A DNA stretch of 64,000 bases from Nereocystis luetkeana (lineage: Eukaryota; Sar; Phaeophyceae; Laminariales; Laminariaceae): positions 9,264,509-9,328,508 of the forward strand of contig JARUPZ010000003.1 of NCBI GenBank assembly GCA_031213475.1, in the 5' to 3' direction. The translations under genes were made by a program, and so were the position numbers. The notes beneath the pieces were generated by a model that was not told the origin of the DNA, ran no database searches, and saw only the letters and a program-made list of their open reading frames with translations. Each line of letters opens with the position of its first letter. Within the stretch, counting starts at the first letter, position 1. Below are positions 47,826 to 59,400 of the stretch, one piece after another.

Positions 47826-48125
47826 AGGGTTTCGGTTGTCCAAGACTGCGTGTGCTAGGGCCCCGGCTGGGGGGGGTGGACTCTCGGATACTGGAACAAG
47901 AACCGGCGGTCGGTGCGGCGGCTCTCGTAATATGCCAGTGGACCCCGCCCCCCGCCCCCCCCCCTCCCCCTTGGTCATACGACTACGGCCATGCATGAGA
48001 TCGAGTGCATCTCTCCTATCGAGTACACCCCCCCCCCCCCCCCCCCCCGGAAGTCGGAAGTTGCAGAGAATATGAGTAACACGACAATTCGAAGGGCATA
48101 CAAGTCAGTAAAAGGCACCATTTCG
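47826..48125 (+). repeat. Repeat G, right copy, interrupted by a family C element
   Basis: GGGTTTCGGTTGTCC, GATACTGGAACAAGAA, CGGCTCTCGTAATATGCCAG, then an insertion with poly(C) on both ends, then GTTGCAGAGAATATGAGTAA and CACGACAATTCGAA. The left copy lacks the insertion. Confidence 0.65.
47973..48048 (+). repeat. Family C poly(C)-tailed repeat inserted in repeat G
   Basis: GGTCATACGACTACGGCCAT, then GCATGAGATCGAGTGCATCT, CTCCTATCGAGTACA and a run of about 19 C. The empty-site comparison with 47212-47425 shows it was inserted. Confidence 0.8.
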
Positions 48126-49923
48126 ACCAAAGTAGTGTAAAAACTCAGACTCGTAAAACCCCAGAGAACACGCGGGGGTTCGCAACGATATGAGGTAATG
48201 CGGAACGGTTCACAACACCTGTTGAACGATTGTACGTGTTCTCGGCCAAAGGGGAGGGCGCGAAGGCGCAGACCACGCCGACCGCAATCGTCAAGGTCTG
48301 AACGCCAAACCGAGAAACATGGGACGAAAAAATCTTGAAATTGCGTTTCAGGTTACCGTGACTAGTTTTGACGTAAAGCTAATAAGGTCCGGAATCCAGG
48401 CCCCGTGAATAACGCGGAGGTATTCGCAATGTTATGGGTTTTAATAATGCTGAATGTTTACGTAGCAACATCACCTGGTGAGTACATCATACCGCGTTCT
48501 TGGCAAAACGGGAGAGTGCGGAGGTATAGATAGACCGCCCGACCGCAATACTGCAGGCTTGGAAAAAATAACGTGCGGCACCGTGACATAGTTAACGGCG
48601 CAAGGATGCTGTAGACAGACGACACTGCTCCCCCATACGCACGTACATTGTCTCAATCATGGATGGCGGAAACTCTCGGGGACCACCTCGACACCAAAAA
48701 GAGAAAGGACAACAAGCCTCCCGTTAAAACAAGAAATAAAATGTATTGAGTCGCCGCAGTTGGGCGCCTACGTAACTCAACACTGCTGTTTGTATACTTC
48801 GTATCATCCAATACACTTAACGTGCTTCCGAATATCTTTTTAGCAGGATTCGCCGACTTTTCGCTAGCTCTTTACGATTCAGTCTTCTCGCCCCACACCA
48901 TCGGCATGCAGGTGTAATAGCAGTGGTACAGAGATAACTCGCACGATACCTGCCTTTCAGAGCGCAACCAGCCGGGGTCAACCCCCCCTAAACCCTTGGA
49001 GTAAGCCCATAAAGCTTCAACATACGCCCGTGGGGGACTGCTCACTAGGGTACTTCGTTGAAGGCTCAACCCTCTGCACTGCCATAACGCCTGGACCATT
49101 TTCCCGTCATTTGCCAGGCCGGAAAGTAAAATACCACCGGCCTCGTGGCAATCGCTTAGAGGGCTCAAATAAACGCGAGGATTACCCCCCCCCCCCCGTG
49201 CGCCACTCGCCCGTGACTTACATATCTTGCATCGTGCTTAGATACACCAGTAGTGGTTCTCCCCTAAAAGGACCTATAGTAATATGCCAGGTACCAGTCG
49301 ACCACAGAACTATGTCAACTATTTGACCCAGTCTGGATTCACGCTTCGCTTCGATTTTCTTCGACCTCAATACTCCTGTCCTAAAATACATCGTGCCTAA
49401 ACCGTACTGTGTTGCAAATGCCCGGGGGGGGGGGGGGGGGGGGGGGGGGGTCCCCTGTCCCGCCGGCGATCCCACCCATACTTGGAGCAGCTCTTCACTG
49501 TCTCATTTAAAGCACCTTTTGTCGCGGTCTCACCCTTAGACTGACCGTCCCTACACTAAAACCAGTATAAATAATGCCAAAACGTTTCTTGACGCGCCCA
49601 AAAAGACATGTGTCTTATTAAAAAACACAGGTGTTCTTATCAAAAAGCCTATACGCCTGGTTATGGTAATCCTACACATGGTGACCTCAACCCTTTCGCC
49701 ACAGGTCTCTCTTTTCTAAGCCCCTGGTGTCACACGCTAGAGCAGCTTCGAATACACGCGATGGGTGGGGGCAACTCGTCCGTATCGACGTCTTTTTTGC
49801 CCCTTAGCTCGCTTCGCCTGACCTCGACGTATGTGCTACTCATATAGGTCCGATATATATGAGCCCTATCTATGCTATGGGGAATTTCATCAACCCCGTA
49901 TTCTTGCATCGGTACACCGACCA
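48126..49923. other. Intergenic stretch 3' of the SWP73 gene; no gene seen
   Basis: Contains C12 at about 49187 and a G run of about 27 at 49423-49450. The 3'UTR of the minus-strand gene should lie just left of 49924. Confidence 0.5.
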
Positions 49924-50002
49924 CTAACTTGCACCAGATTGCCTGCGCTCTATTTGACTCTGCCAATCTGTGTATGCAGGCGCCGCAATATTCTGCTGCT
50001 GT

Positions 50003-50037
<35 letters not shown>

Positions 50038-50392
50038 CCGGTGCTGACTATCTCCCCCATATAACTGCCCTGGCTGCTCCTCTTCCCCCATTCGAGTCAG
50101 GGAGCGTTCGGTCGCGTCTACTGCTGCGCCAGCCCGCTGGCCGCCGCCCCCTCGTCCCCCATCAACTGCCACCCCGGCCTGCCCACCGAGCCGCTCGACA
50201 CCACCAACGGGACGAAGGTGCTGAGAGGGAGGTAACAGATCGGGTGCGGATATGGCGCCTGCTTGCGCTTGCGAGCGTTGTGCCCACTCGGCCTGCAACA
50301 CAGCCCCTTCGGCCGCCTGTGGGGGGCGATAGCCACTTGCTGTTGCCAATCCTGACGTCGTGGACCCAACTTGACCCATCCCTAGTCGCTGG

Positions 50393-50442
<50 letters not shown>

Positions 50443-53400
50443 AATTTGGGTCAGCTGTGCCAACTGCTGGTACTGCCGCTGTCGGAACTGTCTCTGGCGG
50501 TCGTGCTCGCCATTGGGGGACACAGACCCTGGCTGCTGCGCGCCTACACGGCCCGCGTAGGCGTCGGGCATGGCGGAGCCGGCGTCCACCATCCCCACCA
50601 CAGGCGAACCCGCCGCAGCAACGAATTGATTCCGAGCATCCAGAGCCTGTGCCTGCCCTTGCGCTTGCCCCAGCTGCGGCGTGCGGCCTTGAACTACTCC
50701 GACCCTCCCGTGGCTCCGCGGGAGGCCCAGCGTCGCAGGCGTCCCTTGTTGCTGCCGTCGCCAAGATTCGTCCATCTGCTGCCGGCCATCACCCACCCCC
50801 GTCCCGACAGCCCCGGGAACCATCGTCCCCGCGATTGCTGCACCTCCCAAGCTCCCCCGCGGCCGCTGCTGCGGCTGCCCTAGGCCCTGCGGTGTATGTT
50901 GGTAGCCCTCGGAATCCGAGCCACCCGGATTGGGAAAGGGGGCAAGAACGGTACCAGGCCATTGGAACTGTTCTTGCTGCTGCTGCTGCTGCTGCTGTAT
51001 GGCTGGTGATGGCGACTGCTGCTGCGGTGGTGGCTGGTGGTGATCTGCCTCATCGTTATGTGACAGTAGCGTTTGCTCCAGTTGTCGGCTGCGCTCGTCC
51101 AGGCCGTCACTCCCCCTCCCTTGTTGCTGCTGCTGCAGCTGCTGCTGTTGGCGCTGCTGAAGACGAAACTGCTGTTGCGACACTTGTCCCCCGCCTTCTC
51201 CGAGCGGCAGCAGCGGCAAGGACGGGCTTTTCTTCGCCGACAAAGTCCTGGAAGGGGCCGCCGCCGTAAGCGGTGGCGCCAATCCCTGCTGCTGCGGAAG
51301 TTGCCCCTGCTGCCCATGGGCCGCTACGAACCCGACCGGCATACCATCTCGAGGCGAGACAGGGGTCGACGCCCGTCCTCCTCGGGGTGACGACATGCCT
51401 TGAGCCAAACTTCCACCAGCTCCACCGATGGAAGGAGCGGCCGTAGCCACCGGGTGGCTGCCCACGCGTGACGAAGGAGAAGGAATGCTGTGATGGGGCG
51501 ACGATTGTCGTTGTTGACCTGGTTGCATGTGTCCTGCCTGCACTTGCTGCTGCTGCTGCTGCTGCTGCTGATGTTGCTGCTGCTGCTGCAACATCCTCAT
51601 GCGGAATAAGGCGTCTCCCTGCATGCCCCCCAACACTTGCGGGGCACCGTTGTTTGGTGATGACGTCGAGACGGTTGTTGATGTTGCAGAAGCGGCGGCC
51701 GCAGCCCCCGCCGCCGCGGCTGCCGCCCGCTGCTCTTGCACCTGTCGCGCGGCCCCCTCTGCAGCTCGCAGCCTTGCAGCCTGAACCGCCTGTGCTTGGT
51801 GAGCCTGTCGGTGGAAGCGGGGCCAGTTGTGCGATATAGTAGGTCAGCGCCGGCCACGTCAAAAACATCAAGAAAATAACTTTTACCTGCATATCAATGT
51901 GTGGAGGCATGCAGCAGCCTGAAGGTCAAACGTCTCTCATCAACGCCCAAAAGACAACTAAACTAGGCTCGATCGAGCGCTGGCTAAGCTCGGCGATACG
52001 AAACCCCAAAGGCACTGTGTAGAAACATTCTCCAGGAGATGCACCAAGTCCCCGGCTACGTCTGCGATTGCACACCGTCAGGTTTATACAGCGTTCCCAC
52101 CGCTGACTCTTTCGCTATCCATCGTTTCAAGGCACACGTTTTAGGAACAAACTTGGCACTTCCGGAAACGCACATGCCTGGCATCTAAGCAAGGTCGGGG
52201 ACACAACGGGACAGGGGCCCTACTACTCTAGCAAGAGTTGTGCATGTCGCATCGTCCGGGGGTGCTGAACGACACGCAAACGTAAGAGAAACGACCACGC
52301 TTGTACTCCACGCAGCTGCTGCCGCCGCTGCTGCCACTGCAGAGCAGCAACAGCAGCAGCAGCTCACAGGCTCTGCGATCGAAGACGCCGCGAGAGTCTG
52401 ACGGTCTGTTCTGTCTCCGAACCAGCGGACTGAAATAAAAATAGAAAAGGAGAAGATGGGTGCTCGTTCGCGACCTTAATATGGCCATACTGTCCCGCTC
52501 GTCGCGTTTTTGTCTTGGGGGAGACCACAACGCCCTGGGGTCAACGACAGCGACTCCTCGTCGCGTACATGACGGATGTGCAATGCCGTCGTGAGCTCGC
52601 TCGAGTGTGTGTAGATCGCAAAGTTTCAAGATTGGAATCACACCGGAGCCCCTAAGCGCAGTGGTACACAAGGTACCGCGTCAACTATTGTGTGGAAATC
52701 ACGGGTCGTTGACAAAAGCACGCCCCCACACCAACAACATATCTTTCCCTCTTTTGGTTTCGTTGGCTTTAGTCCCCAAAACCAACGATGCAGCAGAACA
52801 ACATCCTGCGTCGCTTCTGCCACCTCACCTGTTGCTGGAGCAACTGTAGCTGTTGTTGGTGCTGCTGCTGCTGTTGCCGCTTCATCTCCCTCTGTTCAAG
52901 CAGCGCGCGTTCCTGTTGAGAAAAGGACCCGTCGTGGGGCGGGGGGGGAAGGGGGGCGAGGGATGGAGAGAGGAAGGCAGGGCGAGGAGAACCGGGGGAA
53001 AGCAGGAATGGGGGGTAAAAAGTGAGGCAATCATTAACAACATACTTCCTGTAGACGACATATATGGTGTACCGTAGTGGTGGGGCCTTAAACGATGTGG
53101 TTCAGGACGAAATAACCAGCGTAGAGTTATATTTCCGTACCCGTACTTGCGGCACAGCGCCCCCCATCGTCCCAACGAGAGGTGTAGGCACAGCAGGCGC
53201 CAACTAAGGTCACACAGTGGCAGATCGTTGCGCACCACACGGGTAACACGACAAAAAAACAAAAAAAAGTGGCGCTCTCCGGTGTTCCATGTGCCTTCGC
53301 CGCCCGCCTCCTTTCTTTCGCAAGCAAGGGTCGTCCTCCGGAGGGAAAAGAGAGATGCCGGCGACACCCTCCGATCGCGCGGAACGCACACACCGGCGCT

Positions 53401-56400
53401 CGGCTCGGAGTGAGAAAAGGCGATGTTGATTGAACTAACACCCTAACGTCAAGAAAGAGGCAACAAGAGATACGTCGTTAGCATCGCCTTTCTCACGCCC
53501 CTCGCGGGAGCTGCAGAGTGCAAACACGCACGGGGTGAACAGCTGTGCGCGTGAAACTATCATACCACTAGACCACAAGGAGAAAAAACATAACAGGTAC
53601 TAAGTAGCATTTAGATATATAGATAGAGAGGAGCACGCTCTTGGTGTATGCGCTAAACTCCTTGCCTGCGCCTCCTTCATGCGCAGCTGCTGCTGTTGCT
53701 GCTGCTGCTTGTGCCTTTCCCGGTCCGCGATCAGCTTCGCCGCAGCCGCAGCCTTTGCGGCCTTCGCAGCTTGAGCCGCGCCTCGGGCCGCAGCTTGGGC
53801 CGCAGCTTGAGCCGCCCGAGCCTCCTGCTTCTTCTTGTGCTGCTCCTGCGCCAGCTGAAGCGCGGCGTCGGCGCGGGCTTGCTGCGCCGCCCTCGCCTGC
53901 CTCTCGGCCTTCAGAGCCTGCCTCATGTTCTCCTGTCTCTTGGTTTCCGCCCGGGCCTTCACCACCTGATTTTTCATCCGCGATACATGTTGATACGTAC
54001 ATCGTGTCAGATGCAGCACTATCTTATAACCGATTCACCATCGCTCCCATCCTTCGCGATATACATGGTGCGTAGGGCCAGAGCAGCACTGTATACTGCA
54101 CTACATCGTGGTACCAACGGTACCGTCGGGTATTGAATGTACCGTTGGGCGCAGGTGGCAATTTACCCACTCATCCACCTCCCCACCCACCCACCCGGCA
54201 CCCACAAGCCGGGCATTGCCACACGTATCGTCAGAGAGCAAGCAAGCTGAAAATGAAAAATAAAATAAAAAACTATGGCACATAGCCGCGGCACAAGGGG
54301 CCCAAACTTATCGAAGACATAACTCGGCAAGTTTAGAAAAGTATCCAAAAGGTAGAGAGAGAAAGAGAGAGAGAGAGGAAGAGGGAGAGAGACAAAGGAA
54401 CACAGAGAAAGGAAGAGAGAGATCACCGAGGAGGGGGGGGTGTATTTGATAAGGAGAGATGTACTCGATCTCGGCCGTAGTCGTATGACCATAGACCCTC
54501 GCATCCCTACAATGCCGGGACGGAGCATGACGGGTTTTCATCTACCAGGCAGATATTGCTTGCACCAAGCGCGAAGCGCCGTGAGGTATCCGGCGAGTCG
54601 CATGAAGGGTGAGCTGCATCCTACCAAGAACCGATTTGGAGGCAGACTTGGCATATGGATGACAGCTTCAATGAGTTGGTCTAATTTCCGGTGTAGGCAT
54701 TTCCAGAGACAGCAACGGGAATACTATGTAACTGCCTCTTGGGTGCCTTACCATAAACATTACGTGATACGATCCTTCCCACTTGTGCGGAGTAAAGGTT
54801 CTCCACCTCGCACAGATGATCTAACTCGACAACCAGCTGTGATCGATCGCCAAAAAAAAAAGAAAAAAAACGGTAACCTGGTTGTCTAGCTCACGTGCAT
54901 AGTGAGCGGCATGTTTTACAGTATCGTTGCCAACCGACGCCAACCCAACCTATATATAATAGGCGGGGGGGGGGCAGAAAAACACCCAGGAGGGGCAAAG
55001 AAAAAAAAAGAGACAACAAAAAAAACAAAATACAGACGAAAAAAAGTAAAACTGCACGCAAAAGAGAGAAAGCGAAAAGAAATGCCCAGGCATAAATTAA
55101 AAAAATGCAGGGACGCCCAACAAAGAACACGCCGCCAGGAGCAAGACACGCACAACGGGACCCGCGTGGTCGCAGAGACGGTGGCGATACGGAAACGACA
55201 CGGCGAAGGCCAGCCACCAGAGCAGACCCAGTCGCCTCACCTTGTCGCATACCCCGGCATCGTACCAGGGTTCCGCCTCACCGTCGCGCGTCGGTCGCTC
55301 CACTCCCGCCGCCGCCGCCAACCGCTGCATATACAGAAGCACAAAACGGGGGAGGGGGGGGGCGCAAGAGGAGGGGGGGGGGGGGGGGTTGTACTCGATA
55401 GGAGAGATGTACTCGATAACATGCATGGCCGTAGTCGTATGACCTTAGACCCTCGCATCCCTACAATGCTGGGACGGAGCAGGGGGAGGGGGGAGGCGGG
55501 GCAGCACGTGGGCGTGCTTGCAGAGCGCGGCTTCGATTGGCCTCATCGCTCGGATTGCTTTCCAGAATTTGACGTTAATGCGGGAATCAATCAGCGCGCC
55601 GCCCGTCGCCATAGTATTACGGGGGGCCATAGTAAATAGGACCAAATATTGTTAGTAAAAACAGCAAAATATATAGGTTTTGTGTGTACAGTAGGTCCTA
55701 TTTAACATAGTTCCCCGTAATATTAATAGTACCCTCGCATCCCTACAATGCTGGGACGGAGCAGGGGGAGGGGGGAGGCGGGGCAGCACGTGGGCGTGCT
55801 TGCAGAGCGCGGCTTCGATTGGCCTCATCGCTCGGATTGCTTTCCAGAATTTGACGTTAATGCGGGAATCAATCAGCGCGCCGCCCGTCGCCATAGTATT
55901 ACGGGGGGCCATAGTAAATAGGACCAAATATTGTTAGTAAAAACAGCAAAATATATAGGTTTTGTGTGTACAGTAGGTCCTATTTAACATAGTTCCCCGT
56001 AATATTAATAGTAGTACTGTCGCGATGCTGCTTTTTTGGTGGAATGTAAACGTTTCACCCTTCCCTTACCAAGTGCATTGCACCCTTAACATGGGTTGGT
56101 GGAGTTCTCGCTATGGCCATACGACTACTGCCACGCCGTGAAGTCGAGTACCCCCCCCCCCCCCCCCCCCCCCCCTCCCTGCCCCCAGCATTCTCTGCCA
56201 GGTCGGTGCAAACCCGACGTGCTCCGTCCCGATGTAGGGATGAGGGGGTATATGGTCATACGACTACGGCCATGCATGGCGAAGTACCCCCCCTCCCCTC
56301 CCCCTCCCCCCACCGCGCACCCCACCCCGCTCTTCTCCCTCTGGCGTGCAGCAGATTGGCTGGTCCATGCCTCCGCTCGCAGTCCGTGCTCTCGCGCGAG

Positions 56401-59400
56401 ATGCCTCACGGCCCGCTAGCTCTACCCCGGCCCTCGAGCAAGCACACCTACACGTTTTGCCTCGTCTGAAAGTACGTCGTCAGGGGCTATGCTCTACTCA
56501 AAACAGGGGGGATGGGGAGGGGCGGTGGTCCTGCCGGCGAGCCACGTATTCGCTCGCTTCCGACTCAAGCGATCAACCACGGGCGTGATCACTGACCGTA
56601 AGCCCAACACTCTATCAGTAGAAACATTTGCACCGCGGGAGCGCGCGCGGGCAGCACAGGAACCGGGGGGGGGAGAGGGGGGGGGGAAGATTACCCGCCC
56701 AATCGGAGACTACCGAACGGTTGATTCCAACGAATCCGATGAACAATCTGGCGTCATGATCGGTATACTTTCGCATCAAAAACAGGAAAATGAGCGGAAG
56801 AATAAAATAGGAAAGAACGTAAACAAACGTGAAGAACAGAAACCAGAACAATAGGAACCAAAAATCCTCCCCGTCACCTTTTCATCCGCTAGGATCTGCG
56901 CCGACAGCTGCGGCACCGTCTCCATCGGAGACTCTGACAGCGCTCGAAGTACCGCCGCTTTCCTCCCGGACGCGTTCACCGCCTCCACCAAAAACGAAAT
57001 CTGGCACGAGAATCGAAACAAAATGAAACGAAAAGTGATAGGGAGAGGAGCGGGGGCACGGGGGGGGGGGGGGTACTCGATATCATGCATGGCCGTAGTC
57101 CTGTGGCCATAGACCCTCGGGGGGGGGGGGGGGCAGAAGTATCGCGGGGGAAAAGTCGAAAATATCACAACCGCGTCAAGTCAGCCAGTGCTGTACAGAT
57201 CTACGACCAGGGAGTCTACTACAGTCTTACAAATACCGATACACGTTAGCCTTTGCATGGACAGCGCGTGCTTTTACGCACTCGGGCCCCTGCTTTTCCG
57301 TACAGCCAGTTGCTGAGTACAAGAAACTAGACAGACGTAACGCAGAACTGCTTGCTGAACGGGGAACGCTCGTCGGCTGCGCTCTGCCGCGGTCTTCGCT
57401 TGCACCGTCTTCCCCCGCCCCCCGGCTCAAGGTTCTCACCAGCAAAGAAGAACGAGACACTCGATCAAGCGCCGCCGGCAACGCCACGCACACAGACGCC
57501 AACACCACCAACACCCCAACACCGTCAACACCACCAACAACTTCACCGACACCAACACCCCCACCACAGCCACCACCACAACCACCACGACCACCAACAC
57601 CATCACCACCAACACCATCACCACCAGCACCACCAGCACCAACGCCGCTAACACCACCAGCACTAACATCAACGCTTTCTCCTACGACACAAGAAAACGC
57701 CCCCAAGAGCAAAAAGCCGCCTCCAAAATGTCCCGGCCGCACCCACGCCGAAAACATTTTTCAACGGAGATAGTATTCCAAGAACCAAACCTGCCGTGTC
57801 TCGCATTTGTGCCACCGCGCACAGTCGACGAACCAGCCGGCAGCACCAACGCCACCACCACACCAGCAAACCCCCAACCGAAACAAAAAAAACAACACTA
57901 ACGAAAATTTCGTACTGCCCCCGAAAAAAAACAAACAAACAAACAAAAAAAACCACCTGTCTATCGAGCTGCATCTGCTCCTGCCTCTCCTCGGCCGTTA
58001 GCACTCCCAGCGCTCGGACGTGCCCCGCCCCCGATCCCGAATCCCCTCCCACCTCATCGCCAGCTTGCCCGTCACCTCCTACCCCTTTCGCCGCTACCGC
58101 GATTAGGCAATACCATATCGTCGGAGAGCGGCGAAACGACAAAGCGAAGGGGAAGAGGAGTGGTGGTGGTGGTGGTGGGGGGGGGGGGGTACTCGATATC
58201 ATGCATGGCCGTAGTCATATGACCATAGACGCTCGCATCCCTATAGTGCCAGGATGGGGCCTGTCGGGTTTTCACCGACCACGACGACATTGCTTGCACC
58301 AAGCGCGAAGCGAAACGCGGGGCTATGGGGCGAGTCGCATGAAGGGTGAGCTGCATACTACTAAGAACCGCTTGAGAGGCGGAAATTCTTGCGTATGGAT
58401 GACAAGCGTCGAATTAATTGAGGGGGGGGGGGGGTCAACATAAACCATGTCCAGCGCATCAATTATCGGGAGTCCAGACAAGCGCGTCTAGAGGTAACTA
58501 CGGAAGGTCAATTGGAGTGTGTCTCAAGCATGGACCCTTTGGGGGGGGGTTAAGAAACAGAAGTGTTTATCAACCATGAACTTGTGAGGGGTCACAGTCG
58601 TGCGTCCTACAATGGTTGCGACACGTGCGCTGCAGCGTTTGCGGCATGCGGCATGCACCCGAGGGCAGCCATGACATGTCCTGCTGTCAGGTGCGCATCG
58701 TCAACAACATACCAGGTATACCGGACACCAGAGGTCAACAAACAATTTGTGGGAGGTCGGCATGGTGCGAACCGCCGTTGGCGATGGCGTGGCGGCTCCC
58801 GTCTCACTAATCTATTAAAGGGATACCTTACCCATCCCCCACCCCCGCCCCCCTCCTTCCTAACCTCCCCTCCCCCCCCCCCCCCCTCCCTCCCTCCCCC
58901 TCCTCACCCCCATCCCTCCGCTCTCTCAAACATAGAAAGACCCCCCCCCCCCTCCTCCCCCTCACCCCCCCGGTGCTCCGTCTCGAAAGGGATGCGTGGT
59001 CAATGGTCAAATGACTAAGGCAAGCAACAAATGAGTACCCCCCCCCCCCCCCCCCGCTTGGTGCAAGCAATGTCTGCCTGGTATGTGAAAACCCGACGTG
59101 CTCCGTTCCGACATCGTAGACATGCCAGGGTCTGTGGTGGTACGACTACGGCCATCTATGACCCCCCCCCCCCCCCCCCCTCCCCCCCCCCCCCCAGAAG
59201 AAAAAGGTGACTCACCACCGCTGTTGCTGTACAATCTCCCGTCCCCATCGGCACCTCCGTCACCGCGGCCGCTGCTACCATCGCTGCCGAGCAAAGACTT
59301 GGCGGCTTGGAGCTGGAAGGGGGTCTCCGTGTGCACGCGGACGTCCATGTGTTTCTCCTCCGTGCTTCCTTCCTCCAGCCTTGGATTTAGTTCCATTTTT

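Noticed and set aside
47973-48048. 5S rRNA relationship of family C (CTACGGCCAT core)
   Set aside because: Only about ten bases match the 5S start, and they lie near the 3' end of the repeat. No 5S internal promoter elements follow, so the match is probably chance.
49872-51269. 465-codon plus-strand open frame, Ala/Leu/Pro-rich
   Set aside because: It is antisense to the CAG-repeat exon of the SWP73 gene. Triplet repeats keep all frames open, and the minus frame has correct splice phases.
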